31,804 nucleotides of DNA from Oscillibacter sp. (GCA_009773995.1 VSMY01000013.1:1-31804), one strand, 5' to 3'; positions 13,436 to 22,713 are shown, counted from the first letter of the stretch. The notes: a model not told the origin generated them from the letters alone. A program made the numbers and translations.

Positions 13436-15283
13436 TCAGCCCCGGCCCAGAAGGCGGACGCTGTAGGGAGGGACCGCGGCCGCCTGGCCGGAGAGGACTT
13501 CCCCGGTGCGGAGGTCCCGGTAACCCGCCTCCGGCAGCGTGACGGCGCGCTCCTCCGGCCCGGCGTTCACCAGGGTGGCGGTGGCCTCGTCATAGGTCTC
13601 CCGGATATAGGCCAGCAGGGGGCCCTGGGCCTCCAGCCAGCGGAGCCCGCCCCGGCGGAGGGAGGCCCGGTCCTTCCGCAGCCGCCCCAGCCAGCGGAAC
13701 CAGTTCAGGAGCTCTTGGTCCTCCCGGCCCCAGGGGTAGGTCCGGCGGTTGAAGGGGTCCGCCGCGCCCTCCATGCCGGTCTCGTCGCCGTAATAGATCA
13801 TGGGGGAGCCGGGGAAGGTGAAGAGGATGGCCGCCGCCACGTGGAGCCGTTCCAGCCCCGCCTCCCGCTGCTCGGGGGAGAGGTGGAAGGTGGACTGGAC
13901 GTCCCGGCCCTCGGGAAGGGGGACGCCGCCCAGCACCGTGAGGACCCGGGGCGTGTCGTGGGTGCCCAGGAAGTTCATGGCGGAGTAGAAGGCAGCAGGG
14001 GGATAGTTCTCCCGGATGGTCTCCATGGCCTCTTTAAAATCCTCCGCCGGGCTGTCCAGCAGGTAGTTCAAAAGGGCGGTGCGGAAGGGGTAGTTCATGA
14101 CCCCGTGGAGCTCCCGGCCCTGGAAGTACTTCCGGCGGCGGGAGTAGGAGATCTTGTTGCTGGCGTCCTCCCAGACCTCGCCGATGACCATGGCGTCGGG
14201 GTCCGTCTCCTCTACGGCGGCGCGGAGCTTCTCGATGAACTCGTCGGGGAGCTCGTCCGCCACGTCCAGCCGCCAGCCGGAGGCCCCGGCCCGGAGCCAG
14301 CGCTTCACAATGGAGTTCTCCCCGGTGATGATATAGTCCACGTAGTCCGGGCAGTCCTCCCGGACGTTGGGCAGGGTGCTGATGCCCCACCAGGCATCGT
14401 AGGAGCCGGGCCAGTCGCTGAACTGAAACCAGCCGTAATAGGGGCTGTCCTGGCTCTGGGCCGCCCCCACGGTGGAGTAGAAGCCATCGGCGTTGAAGTA
14501 GACGCTTTGGGAGCCGGTGTGGTTGAACACGCCGTCCAGCAGGACCCGGATGCCCTTTTCCCTCGCCTGGGCGCAGAGGTTTTGAAAATCCTCCTCCGTG
14601 CCCAGCATGGGGTCGATTTTCGTATAGTCCGCCGTATTGTAGCGGTGGTTGGAGGCGGACTCAAAAATGGGGCAGAAGTAGAGAGTGGTGACCCCCAGGG
14701 CCGCCAGGTCGTCCAGGTGGGCGGCCACCCCCCTCAGGGAGCCGCCGAAGAAGTCCCGGTTTTTCACCTCGCCGTCCTCCGGCCGCCAGGCGGGGAGGTC
14801 GTTCCAGTCCTGGTGAACCCAGCGGTCTCCAATGAGCCCCGCGGGGTCCGGAAGCTCCAAGCGGCAGTAACGGTCCGGGAAGATCTGATAGGTCACCCCT
14901 TCGCCGAACCAGGCGGGGGTATGGTTCTCCTCGTAGACGGTGAGCTGCCAGGGAATGGGGTCTCCCTCGCTGCGGTAGCCGGTCTTGTCCAGAAGGCAGC
15001 CGGTGCCGTCGTCCCTCCAGAAGCGGAACCAGTACCACACCAGCTCCGGCGCCTGGAAGGGCATGAGGGAGAGGGAGAAGACGGCCCGATCCTCCTGATA
15101 GCCGGTCAGAGGCATCTCCGCCTCCATCTGGTGCCCGGCAAACTCCCGGCGGAGGACCACGGAGCAGTGGGTGAACCCCTCGCCGGCGAGGGGGCGGCAG
15201 GTGAGGGACCACTCCTTCCCGCAGAGGAGGGCGCCATAGGGCTGTTTGGACCGGGGATCGCGGGAATCAAAGACGGTGTTCAT
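13436..15283 (-). CDS. GH13 family glycoside hydrolase (neopullulanase/cyclomaltodextrinase-like)
   Basis: 615-residue intracellular-type alpha-amylase family enzyme (no signal peptide) acting on alpha-glucans or maltodextrins. About 115 N-terminal residues form a beta domain; the (beta/alpha)8 barrel starts at FPDRYC. Family regions are clear: DGVFNHTG (250-257), GWRLDVADE with nucleophile Asp340, VIGEVWED with acid Glu369, and FLGTHDTPR with stabilising Asp443. A C-terminal beta domain ends at YSVRLLGRG. The ATG has AAGGAG nine bases upstream; open frame further upstream is noncoding. It stands alone between parA and mrdA with its own terminator stems. Exact substrate cannot be read from the sequence. 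Confidence 0.9.
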   Translation of the reverse strand: MNTVFDSRDPRSKQPYGALLCGKEWSLTCRPLAGEGFTHCSVVLRREFAGHQMEAEMPLTGYQEDRAVFSLSLMPFQAPELVWYWFRFWRDDGTGCLLDKTGYRSEGDPIPWQLTVYEENHTPAWFGEGVTYQIFPDRYCRLELPDPAGLIGDRWVHQDWNDLPAWRPEDGEVKNRDFFGGSLRGVAAHLDDLAALGVTTLYFCPIFESASNHRYNTADYTKIDPMLGTEEDFQNLCAQAREKGIRVLLDGVFNHTGSQSVYFNADGFYSTVGAAQSQDSPYYGWFQFSDWPGSYDAWWGISTLPNVREDCPDYVDYIITGENSIVKRWLRAGASGWRLDVADELPDEFIEKLRAAVEETDPDAMVIGEVWEDASNKISYSRRRKYFQGRELHGVMNYPFRTALLNYLLDSPAEDFKEAMETIRENYPPAAFYSAMNFLGTHDTPRVLTVLGGVPLPEGRDVQSTFHLSPEQREAGLERLHVAAAILFTFPGSPMIYYGDETGMEGAADPFNRRTYPWGREDQELLNWFRWLGRLRKDRASLRRGGLRWLEAQGPLLAYIRETYDEATATLVNAGPEERAVTLPEAGYRDLRTGEVLSGQAAAVPPYSVRLLGRG

Positions 15284-15357
15284 GGGACAAAACTCCTTGT
15301 TCGTTAAAATAAGGGGTTCCAATAAATGACATTTTTTTACTGTTCGCTTTGGAGGGG

Positions 15358-15381
15358 AAAAAGGCCGGGAGGGACCCGGCC
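15358..15381 (-). terminator. Terminator behind mrdA
   Basis: Minus strand GGCCGGG stem with CCCGGCC (7-base arms, 5-base loop) followed by five T. It ends the long leftward wall-elongation operon about 155 bases past the mrdA stop. Confidence 0.75.
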
Positions 15382-15403
15382 TGAAGGCGCGGAGAAAAAG
15401 GGG

Positions 15404-15419
15404 TGTTTCACGTGGAACG
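15404..15419. promoter_or_regulatory. parS-like ParB binding site 4
   Basis: TGTTTCACGTGGAACG matches the consensus at 14 of 16 bases; the CACGTGGAAC variant is among natural parS forms in Bacillus. It lies in the mrdA-GH13 gap. Confidence 0.8.
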
Positions 15420-15433
15420 TTGGTTTCGGGAAA

Positions 15434-15512
15434 CGGGCGCTGCCAGCCGCCCGGCCCCTCTGAGGGAACCGGATTTCCAGGAGAGGTGGGCGGATGATAT
15501 CCGCCCCTACGC
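15434..15512 (-). repeat. REP-like element R2
   Basis: About 80 bases built like the element at 30644-30723: a GCCGCCCGG block, a middle GGAACCGGA block, and at 15488-15506 GGGCGGATGATATCCGCCC followed by CTAC. The right half is identical to the right half of the 30.7 kb copy. Located between parS site 4 and the mrdA stop. The rest of 15,284-15,536 holds the terminator and parS site 4 but no gene. Confidence 0.65.
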
Positions 15513-15536
15513 GGCGTTTTACCAAAGAATATCCGG

Positions 15537-17717
15537 TTACGGTAAAAGCTGATTCTCCCCGGTGATGGTGGAGCTGTCCTCGCTGGGAGCAAAATAGGCG
15601 TTTAAGATATTCACCGCCGTGGAGGCCAGGGCCGCGCCGGCGTCCGCCCGCTCGATGGCGATGGCCACGGCGATTTCCGGGTCGTCGTAGGGGGCGAAGC
15701 AGACGAAGACGCCGTGGTTCTTCTTGTCCGAGGTGACCTGGGAGGTGCCGGTCTTGGCCCCGGCGGAGACCACGCAGTTTTTAAAGTAGGGGGAGAGGGT
15801 GCCCTCCACCAGGCCCTTCATGCCCTCCTTCACCGCCCGGAGGTTTTCGTCGCTGATGTCGATTTCGTTGACGGGCTCCGTGTTTCCCACGGCCACCACC
15901 TGGGAGTTGTCATAGGTCTTGGCGGCTTTCAGCAGGTGGGCCTGGCAGTGCTTCCCGCCGGAGACCAGGGTGGCGATGTAGTTGGCCAGCTGGAGGGGGG
16001 AGTAAAGCTGGCTGGACTGGCCGAAGGCCGCCCAGGGAGCCTGGTCCTGCCCCTGGGGGTTCTCCGGCAGAAGCCCGGCGGTCTCGGGAATCTCGATGCC
16101 GGTTTTCTCCCCCAGGCCGAATTGGACCAGGTATTCCCGAAGCCCCTCCATTTTCAGGCGGAAGCCCATCTCGGCGAAAAAGTAGTTGCAGGAATTGGTG
16201 ATGGCCCCGGTGACGTTCAGGTTTCCGTGGCCCGAGAGCTTCCAGCAGTTGGCGTAGCTGTTGGCCTCGTCTCCGGGGTAGCGCCAGGAGCCGGTGTCCC
16301 GGATTTTCTCCGTCAGGGTCACCTTCCCATCCAGCAGGGCGGCCATGGCGGTGAAGGGCTTTAAGGTGGAGCCCGGGGGATAGCCGTTCATGGTGGCCCG
16401 GTTGTACATGGGGGTGCGGGGGTCGGCGTTGAGCTGGGCAATGTCCTGCCGCCAGGTGGTCAGGTCGTAGGAGGGATAGGAGGCCAGGGCCAGCACCTCC
16501 CCGGTGCCCACCCGGACCACCGCCGCTCCCGCGCCCCGCTTCTCGTCGCCGTCGGCGTTGAGGCGGGTGACGGTCTCCGCCAGGCAGTCCTCCACCTGGG
16601 TCTGAAAGTCCAGGTCAATGGTCAGCTCCACGGTGTTCCCCGGCTCGGGCTCCGTGTTGTAGTATTCCCCGGTGACCTTGCCCTCGTCGTTGGTGGCCAC
16701 CAGGCGGCGTCCGTCCTTGCCCTTGAGGTAGTCCTCAAAGGCCAGCTCCGCCCCCTCCTTGCCGATGAGGTCGTCGTAGTCATAGCCCTTTTCCTTCAAG
16801 GAGGGGTAGTCGTCCTCGATGCCGATCTTGCCCACGTAGCCCAGAATGTGGGCGGCATAGGTGGTCTCGTACTCCCGGACGGAGGAAAGGGTCACCTTGG
16901 CCCCGGCGTAGTTCCCGTCGCTGAGGAGGGAGATGAAGGGGGTGTCGATATCCTGGGCCAGGACGTAGGCGGCGTAGTTGTCCAGCTTCCGGACGGACAG
17001 CTCGTACTGGACCCCCAGCACCATCCGGGCCTGGGTCATGGTGTAGTGCTCCGGGATGTCCAGCTCTCCCCGCATGGCGCCGATGAGCTGGGCGGGGGTG
17101 ACCCCGGCGTCCATCAGCAGGTCTTCTGTCAGATCGTCGGGGACCAGGCGGTCCAGCAGGGCCTGGGCCCGCTTTTTGGGGGAGAGCTCCTCCGCGGGAG
17201 CGGCCCCCTCCTCGGGCTCCGGCTCCGGGGCGGAGACCGCCTCCGGGTGGCGGAGGAGGTATTCCCCCAAAGCCTCGGCGCAGGGCTTCAGGCTCTTGAG
17301 GTAGGCGAGAAACAGCTTCTTCTGCTGCCCGTCCATCCGGTCCACCTCATAATGGTAAGGGGCCAGCCGGGAGATGGGCAGATTGTCGTTCCAGGCCACG
17401 CCCTGAGACTGGCAGAGCTGGACCAGGCGGAGAATCGCCTCGTTGCTGTCGTCCCCCGGACGGAGGAGGTCCGCGTCAAAGGTCAGGTTGTAGGTGGAGC
17501 GGTTGGAGACCAGGGGCTTGCCGTTGCGGTCGGTGAGGATGCCCCGGGAGGCCTCCACCTTCTCCGGCCGGACGATGGAGCGGATGGCCTGGGCGGCGTA
17601 GTCGTCGTGGTGGATGACCTGCACGTCGTAGAGCACAGTGAGGTAAGCGATCAATGCCAGCACCAGGAAGTCGGCCAGCAGATAGAGCCGGGTATTTTGC
17701 ATTTCCTTGCGGTCCAT
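15537..17717 (-). CDS. mrdA: Penicillin-binding protein 2, cell elongation transpeptidase
   Basis: 726-residue class B PBP that cross-links peptidoglycan in the elongasome with RodA and MreBCD. One N-terminal membrane helix (about residues 10-30), the PBP dimer domain starting at ASRGILTDRNG, and the transpeptidase domain with SxxK at Ser450-Lys453 (PGSTLKPF), SCN at 509-511 and KTGT at 655-658 (AKTGTSQV). An acidic proline-rich insertion (about 160-185, EPEPEEGAAPAEE) sits in the pedestal region. It is the last gene of zapA-U32-dut-maf-mreC-mreD-mrdA, 22 bases behind mreD, and is followed by a terminator. Confidence 0.95.
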   Translation of the reverse strand: MDRKEMQNTRLYLLADFLVLALIAYLTVLYDVQVIHHDDYAAQAIRSIVRPEKVEASRGILTDRNGKPLVSNRSTYNLTFDADLLRPGDDSNEAILRLVQLCQSQGVAWNDNLPISRLAPYHYEVDRMDGQQKKLFLAYLKSLKPCAEALGEYLLRHPEAVSAPEPEPEEGAAPAEELSPKKRAQALLDRLVPDDLTEDLLMDAGVTPAQLIGAMRGELDIPEHYTMTQARMVLGVQYELSVRKLDNYAAYVLAQDIDTPFISLLSDGNYAGAKVTLSSVREYETTYAAHILGYVGKIGIEDDYPSLKEKGYDYDDLIGKEGAELAFEDYLKGKDGRRLVATNDEGKVTGEYYNTEPEPGNTVELTIDLDFQTQVEDCLAETVTRLNADGDEKRGAGAAVVRVGTGEVLALASYPSYDLTTWRQDIAQLNADPRTPMYNRATMNGYPPGSTLKPFTAMAALLDGKVTLTEKIRDTGSWRYPGDEANSYANCWKLSGHGNLNVTGAITNSCNYFFAEMGFRLKMEGLREYLVQFGLGEKTGIEIPETAGLLPENPQGQDQAPWAAFGQSSQLYSPLQLANYIATLVSGGKHCQAHLLKAAKTYDNSQVVAVGNTEPVNEIDISDENLRAVKEGMKGLVEGTLSPYFKNCVVSAGAKTGTSQVTSDKKNHGVFVCFAPYDDPEIAVAIAIERADAGAALASTAVNILNAYFAPSEDSSTITGENQLLP

Positions 17718-17739
17718 AGGGCGCCTTTCTATTTGGAAA

Positions 17740-18252
17740 TCAGTCGTCGAAGCGGGTTCTTCGGAAGACGGAACGGTAAAGCAGGGTCAACGGGATGACG
17801 AAGGGAACGGCCACGCAGAACTCCCGGATCATGACCAGGGCTCCGGCCTCCCAGGCGGCGGCGCCCTGCATCCAAAGGATCAGGCAGCGGAAGCTCCCGT
17901 GGAGCAGGAAGGCGGCGGCGGCGGAGACAAAGGAGCAGAGAAACCCGGCGGGGAGCCAGCTTCTCGCCAGCAGTCCGGCGCAGAGGCCCATGGGGGGGAA
18001 AATCAGGGTGTAGAGGCAGGGAACGGGCCCCGGCAGAAGCAGGTCGGAGACCAGCCCCACGCACAGGGAGAAGATGGTCCCGGCAAGGGGCCCTTCAAAG
18101 GTGGCGGGCACGACCGCCAGAAGGGGATAGATAAAGGGAAGGACGCCCCAGAATTCCAGCCGCTGGAGAAGCCCCGTCTGCACCAGCAGGCACAGGGCGG
18201 TGGCGGCGGCGTACAGGGACCATTTGAAGATGGTTTCGTTTCTCGCAATCAT
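17740..18252 (-). CDS. mreD: Rod-shape determining protein MreD
   Basis: 170 residues, almost all hydrophobic, with about five membrane helices and the MreD-like block FEGPLAGTIFSLCVGLVSDLL. MreD is the membrane partner of MreC in the elongasome. The start is ATG at 18252, 18 bases behind mreC. Identification leans on size, topology and position between mreC and mrdA as well as sequence. Confidence 0.9.
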   Translation of the reverse strand: MIARNETIFKWSLYAAATALCLLVQTGLLQRLEFWGVLPFIYPLLAVVPATFEGPLAGTIFSLCVGLVSDLLLPGPVPCLYTLIFPPMGLCAGLLARSWLPAGFLCSFVSAAAAFLLHGSFRCLILWMQGAAAWEAGALVMIREFCVAVPFVIPLTLLYRSVFRRTRFDD

Positions 18253-18270
18253 AAAAAGAGCCTCCGCCCG

Positions 18271-19122
18271 TCAGGTGACAATCTCAAAGGATTTGATGAC
18301 GAACACCTCCGTCAGGGCGTCGAAGTCCGCCGCCGGGGCCAAAATGGCGTAGGAGGCCGCGCCGGAGTCGTCCACCTGGACCTCCTCCACGGAGCCGATG
18401 ACCAGGCCGGAGGGATAGTAGCCGCCCAGGCCGGAGGTCACCACCACGTCCCCCGCCAGGGGGGGGCGGTCCGCCGGGAGGTACTCCAGCCGCAGGCGGT
18501 TCTCCCCCATCAGGGAGAAGTCCCCCTGGGCGATCCCTAAGTCCTTGGTCCGGAAAACCTGAGCGCCCAGGGAGGTGTCCGTGTCCACCAGGGTCAGCAC
18601 CGTGGACCAGTTGGTTCCCGCCCGGGAGACGACGCCCACCAGGTTGCCGCACGCGTCGATGACGCAGTCCCCCGCCTCGACGCCCAGGGAGGTGCCCTTG
18701 TTCAGCGTCAGGGAGGAGGTCCAGTTGGTGACCTCGTGCTCCGTGACCATGCACGCCTCAAAGTCCGTCAGGTCCCGGCGCTTCCGGGTCAGGTCCAGAA
18801 GCTGGTGGAGAAGCTCGTTTTCCTTCACGGCGTCCTCCGCCGCCCGGATGGTCTCCTCATTTCTGGCGATCTGCTGGCGCAGGGCGGCGTTTTCCGCCTG
18901 GAGGTCCGTGGTGTCCTTATAATAATTTTGCAGGTCGTTGAACCAGTTGGCCACCGCCGTGTACCCGGCCCGGAAGGGGGAGACGAGAATGCCCGTCAGG
19001 TTCTCCAGCGGGGAGGAATTGGCGCTGAGCACCGACATCACCGCCATGGCCACCGACAAAACGGCGGCGGCAAAGAGCACCCAGAGCCCGTGCTGTTTCA
19101 GGAAATTTTTCAATCCAATCAC
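18271..19122 (-). CDS. mreC: Rod-shape determining protein MreC
   Basis: 283 residues: one N-terminal membrane helix (about 12-32), a coiled coil (about 65-105, LQAENAALRQQIARNEETIR), then the two-barrel MreC core with GVVSRAGTNWSTVLTLVDTD and TSGLGGYYPSGLVIG. MreC scaffolds PBP2 outside the membrane. The start codon is GTG with a poor ribosome binding site. mreB is absent here although it commonly precedes mreC; maf takes that place. Confidence 0.95.
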   Translation of the reverse strand: MIGLKNFLKQHGLWVLFAAAVLSVAMAVMSVLSANSSPLENLTGILVSPFRAGYTAVANWFNDLQNYYKDTTDLQAENAALRQQIARNEETIRAAEDAVKENELLHQLLDLTRKRRDLTDFEACMVTEHEVTNWTSSLTLNKGTSLGVEAGDCVIDACGNLVGVVSRAGTNWSTVLTLVDTDTSLGAQVFRTKDLGIAQGDFSLMGENRLRLEYLPADRPPLAGDVVVTSGLGGYYPSGLVIGSVEEVQVDDSGAASYAILAPAADFDALTEVFVIKSFEIVT

Positions 19123-19156
19123 CTATATAAAGGTCCAAGATAAAAGGGGGGAGGGG

Positions 19157-19732
19157 TTACAGCAGGGAAACGCCGAAGCCCTCCAGCATCCTGGCCAGGC
19201 GCACAAGCGGCAGGCCCATGACGTTGAAGAAGTCCCCCTCCAGCCGCTCCACCAGCAGGGCCCCCCGGCCCTGAACGCCGTAGGCCCCGGCCTTGTCCAT
19301 GGGCTCGCCGGTGGCGATGTAGCGGCGGAGCTCCGCCTCTCCGGCGGGGCGGAAGAACACGTCCGTGGACTCCGTCTCCGTCCGCCGCCGGTCTCCCCGG
19401 CAGACGGAAACCCCGGTGCAGACCGTGTGCTTCCGCCCCTGGAGGGCCGTAAGCATCTCCAGGGCGTGAGCCTCGTCCCGAGGCTTGCCCAGGCGCCGGT
19501 CGTCCAGAAAGACCATGGTGTCCGCGGTAATGACGATATCCTCCGGTCCGCAGAGCTTCACGGCGGCTTCCGCCTTCTCCCGGGAGATGTGGGACACCAC
19601 CTCCTGGGGGCTTAGCCCTTCGGGGAAGGACTCCTCCACCTCCGGCACCCGGACGAGGAAGTCCGTCAGGCCGATGCGCTCCAGCAGCTCCCGCCGCCGG
19701 GGGGAGCCGGAGGCCAATACAATCTGAGCCAT
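19157..19732 (-). CDS. maf: Maf-type nucleoside triphosphate pyrophosphatase
   Basis: 191-residue enzyme of the Maf family, which hydrolyses non-canonical or modified nucleotides (dTTP/UTP type by the usual naming) and is linked to septum inhibition in Bacillus. The opening IVLASGSPRRRELLERIGL, ITADTMVF, GKPRDEAHALEML and the C-terminal GAYGVQGRGALLVERLEGDFFNVMGLP pattern are diagnostic. The ATG at 19732 follows AAGGAGG by five bases. It lies between dut, also a nucleotide-sanitising enzyme, and mreC. Confidence 0.95.
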   Translation of the reverse strand: MAQIVLASGSPRRRELLERIGLTDFLVRVPEVEESFPEGLSPQEVVSHISREKAEAAVKLCGPEDIVITADTMVFLDDRRLGKPRDEAHALEMLTALQGRKHTVCTGVSVCRGDRRRTETESTDVFFRPAGEAELRRYIATGEPMDKAGAYGVQGRGALLVERLEGDFFNVMGLPLVRLARMLEGFGVSLL

Positions 19733-19745
19733 AGGTTCCTCCTTA

Positions 19746-20183
19746 TTATTTGCCGGTGGAGCCGAAGCCGCCCCGGTCGGGACCTTCCAGCCGCTCCACC
19801 CTGGTAAAGGCCAGGGGAGGCTGGTTCTCCACGATGCGGAACTGGCAGAGCCGGGTGTTCTTGGCAATCTCCACGTCTCGGGTGGCGTAGGCGGGCCAGC
19901 GCCACTGGTCCCCGTCCCCCCGGTAGGAGCCGTCCACCACGCCCATGGAGTTGGCCTGCAATAATCCGTAGTTTTTAAACGTGGAGCTCCGGGGAACCAC
20001 ATGGGCCTCGTATCCCTCCGGCAGGGCCACGGCAATGCCCAGGGGGATGAGGCGAAACTCTCCGGCCTTTAGCACAAGGTCCTCCGCCGCCCGCAAATCC
20101 ACCCAGTCGGACCCAGGGACGCAGCGGAGCTCCTCCAGGTCCTCCACAAAGTATTTCACTTTTATTTCTTTCGTCTCTCTCAT
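19746..20183 (-). CDS. dut: dUTP diphosphatase
   Basis: 145-residue trimeric dUTPase that hydrolyses dUTP to dUMP, keeping uracil out of DNA. Conserved motifs in order: DLRAAED, VPRSSTFKNYGL (residues about 63-74), NSMGVVDGSYRGD (uridine-binding hairpin), CQFRIVE, and the C-terminal flexible GPDRGGFGSTGK that closes over the phosphate. The ATG has GGGAG six bases upstream. Located 13 bases before maf. Confidence 0.96.
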   Translation of the reverse strand: MRETKEIKVKYFVEDLEELRCVPGSDWVDLRAAEDLVLKAGEFRLIPLGIAVALPEGYEAHVVPRSSTFKNYGLLQANSMGVVDGSYRGDGDQWRWPAYATRDVEIAKNTRLCQFRIVENQPPLAFTRVERLEGPDRGGFGSTGK

Positions 20184-20241
20184 AGTATGCTCCCACGCAA
20201 TAAAAATTTGTATAAACCTGTCGAAACAATACGGCTTGTAT

Positions 20242-22320
20242 TTACTCTACGCCCCGCTGATACAGTCCTCGGGTGAATTCCCCGTCGGGAGCGGAACCCT
20301 CCCGGTAGGCCCGGCAGATCCGGACGCACTCCTCCGGCGTCTCCGTGGTGAAGCGGAGGCGGGCGTAGGAAAGGCCCAGCCGCCGCCACTCCGGGCGGTC
20401 CGCCAGATAGAGGGGGCGGCTGTTCTGAAGCTCCGTCCGGTGCCCGAAGGCGGGGAGGAGGGGGAAGGCCGCGCCGGTGCGGTCGTTTAAGAAGTTGGAA
20501 GGGCGGCCCTCTGCCAGCCGGTCACAGCGGCAGCCCAAAGCGTTTTGAATCAGGCAGTTCTCCGTGATCATCAGGGGCAGCCGCCCATAGACGACGGCCT
20601 CGGCGGGGAGAATCTTTTTCATGTCCCGTATCTGGGAAAAGCGCAGCTCAAAGGAGAGGCAGGCGGATTCCAGCCCCTTCTCCCGGAGGTAGGCCAGGGA
20701 ACGGCTGTTGAAGACGTTCAGCCCATAGTCCCCGTAAAGCCGCCAGCCTCCGTCCCGGACCAGGGGAAAGTGGCCCAGATTGCCCAGCAGCAGCCCGGAG
20801 GCTCCCAGGGACCGGGCCTTGTCCAGCCAGAGGCGGAGCCGGTCCTCGTCCCTGTCCCGCCAGACGCGGGGGAGAACGGCGCAGTATTCCGCCTCCGTCT
20901 CCGGCAGGGAGGGCACGTCCGCCAAAAGCTCCAGGGGCACATATACCCGAAGGGGCCGGAAGTCCAAAAGTCCCCCCGTCAGCTGGGCGGCGCTTGTGAC
21001 GGAAACCGTAAACCGGGGCTCCGTCTCCGAACAGTCTATGTCCAGCAGGGGCGGCGGGTCCAGCTCCCGCCGCCGGGGGGACCGGGACCGGGCGGCGCTC
21101 AGGGACTCCAGAGCCTCCCGCCGCAAGGCGTTCACCGCGGCGGCGGAGAGGGACAGGCCGGGGTCCAGGACCGTTTCCACATGGGCGCAGCGGTAGGGAG
21201 TGCCCCCGGTCTTGCCCAGCCGGGCGGCCAAGTCCTCCGCCGTCAGTTCCCGGTTCCGGGCGGCCTCCGGCGGGGGGCCGGCGACGGTGACGGCATGGCC
21301 GTCTTGGTCCTCCGCCGTCAGCAGGCAGGGGGACCCCGCCTCCACCCGGCAGGTGAAGCGGACGGGGACCCGGCCCTCCTCCCGGCGAGGGGCTTCCGCG
21401 GAGGGGGCGGCTTCCGCGCCCTCCGGCCGGAAGCCCAGCATCTCGGGGCCCTTCGCACCCCGCCAATAGGCGTCGGTGAAGCCGGAGCGGGAAAAGGCCC
21501 GCTCCAGGGCGTCTTTCTCCTGGGCCGTGGGCTTGCGTTCTTCCTCCAAGAGACGGGCGTAAATCCCGGTGACGGCGGCCACATAGCCGGGGGATTTCAT
21601 CCGCCCCTCGATTTTCAAACAGGCCACCCCCATGTCCCCCATCTCCCCGAGATGGTCCGCCATGCAGGAATCCTTGAGGCTCAGGGGCCGGAGGTCTTTC
21701 GCCGCCTCGTTCACCCCATAGGGCAGACGGCAGGGCTGGGCGCAGCGCCCCCGGTTGCCGGAGCGCCCGCCGATGAGCGCGCTCATGGCGCACTGGCCGG
21801 AATAGCACATGCACAGGGCACCGTGGACGAAGGCTTCCACCTCCGCAGGACAGTTTTTACAGATTTCCGCCGTGTCCTCCTTGGAGCACTCCCGGGCGAC
21901 CACCACCCGTTCGCAGCCGTCGGCGGCGATCTCACAGGCCCCGCCGGAGGTGAAAACGCTCATCTGGGTGCTGGCGTGGAGGGGCAGGTCCGGCAGGGCC
22001 CGCCGGAGCAGGTCGAAAAGGCCCCAGTCCTGGACCAGCACCGCGTCCACCCCCAGCCGGGAGGCGGTCCGGGCGGTCTCCAGGGCCTCGGGCAGCTCCC
22101 GGTCCGAGAGAAGGATGTTTAAGGTGAGGAAGACCCGCACGCCCCGGACATGGCACCAGGCCGCGGCCTGGGCGAACTCCTCCTCCGAGAAATTCCGGGC
22201 CCCCCGGCGGGCGTTGAACGCTCCCCAGCCCAGGTACACGGCGTCGGCGCCGCCGTACACGGCGGCCTTCAGGGCCTCCGGGGACCCGGCGGGGGCCAGC
22301 AGCTCGATTTTCCGGCTCAC
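20242..22320 (-). CDS. U32 family protein, RlhA-like (23S rRNA hydroxylation)
   Basis: 692 residues. The N-terminal 300 form the U32 barrel (ELLAPAGSPEALKAAVYGGADAVYLG, then the cysteine block GQCAMSALIGGRSGNRGRCAQPC), the C-terminal half is the DUF3656-like extension of the long U32 proteins. E. coli RlhA, the best studied long member, hydroxylates C2501 of 23S rRNA; the annotation 'peptidase' is historical. The four cysteines near residues 170-200 fit an iron-sulfur site. The start is GTG, overlapping the zapA stop (GTGA). Assignment to RlhA rather than another U32 branch is probable but not certain. Confidence 0.85.
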   Translation of the reverse strand: MSRKIELLAPAGSPEALKAAVYGGADAVYLGWGAFNARRGARNFSEEEFAQAAAWCHVRGVRVFLTLNILLSDRELPEALETARTASRLGVDAVLVQDWGLFDLLRRALPDLPLHASTQMSVFTSGGACEIAADGCERVVVARECSKEDTAEICKNCPAEVEAFVHGALCMCYSGQCAMSALIGGRSGNRGRCAQPCRLPYGVNEAAKDLRPLSLKDSCMADHLGEMGDMGVACLKIEGRMKSPGYVAAVTGIYARLLEEERKPTAQEKDALERAFSRSGFTDAYWRGAKGPEMLGFRPEGAEAAPSAEAPRREEGRVPVRFTCRVEAGSPCLLTAEDQDGHAVTVAGPPPEAARNRELTAEDLAARLGKTGGTPYRCAHVETVLDPGLSLSAAAVNALRREALESLSAARSRSPRRRELDPPPLLDIDCSETEPRFTVSVTSAAQLTGGLLDFRPLRVYVPLELLADVPSLPETEAEYCAVLPRVWRDRDEDRLRLWLDKARSLGASGLLLGNLGHFPLVRDGGWRLYGDYGLNVFNSRSLAYLREKGLESACLSFELRFSQIRDMKKILPAEAVVYGRLPLMITENCLIQNALGCRCDRLAEGRPSNFLNDRTGAAFPLLPAFGHRTELQNSRPLYLADRPEWRRLGLSYARLRFTTETPEECVRICRAYREGSAPDGEFTRGLYQRGVE

Positions 22321-22649
22321 TTGGAGCCCCGGCTGTCCAGCCGCTGCTGGAGGCGGACCACCTCCCGCTTCAGCTCGCTGACCTGGCTCTGGGCCTTCCC
22401 GGCCTCGTCCAGGTAGCCCTTGATCTGGCGGCGGAGCTGCTCGGCGGCGGCCTGGGCCTTGAAGAGCTCGTCGGCGATGTTGGCGGCGGTGAGGACGGCG
22501 GCGTCGGTTTTGCCCACTCGGGTGCTGTTGAGCACCTCGTCCATTTTGTCGCCTACGTAAGCGCCCACCTTCTGCATGTAGGAGGGGGACTCCTCCGCCA
22601 CAAAGGTGTAGTCCTCTCCGCAGATGGTCACGACCACGCGGTTCGTCAT
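22317..22649 (-). CDS. zapA: Cell division protein ZapA
   Basis: 110 residues. ZapA bundles FtsZ filaments at midcell. The N-terminal domain VVVTICGEDYTFVAEESPSYMQKVGAYV is the family signature; a long coiled-coil helix follows from about residue 60. The ATG at 22649 has AAGGAGG seven bases upstream. It is the first gene of the leftward operon ending in mrdA, so division and elongation genes share a transcript. Confidence 0.92.
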   Translation of the reverse strand: MTNRVVVTICGEDYTFVAEESPSYMQKVGAYVGDKMDEVLNSTRVGKTDAAVLTAANIADELFKAQAAAEQLRRQIKGYLDEAGKAQSQVSELKREVVRLQQRLDSRGSK

Positions 22650-22713
22650 AAAAAAACCTCCTTCAGCCCCGGAAAGCGCAGCTTCCGGCGGACCGCGTAA
22701 TTTTACAGCGTAC

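Noticed and set aside
13298..15307. Long plus-strand open frame opposite the GH13 gene
   Set aside because: It is the antisense shadow of a gene with intact GH13 catalytic motifs and has the Gly/Val/Leu-heavy composition typical of GC-rich shadows.
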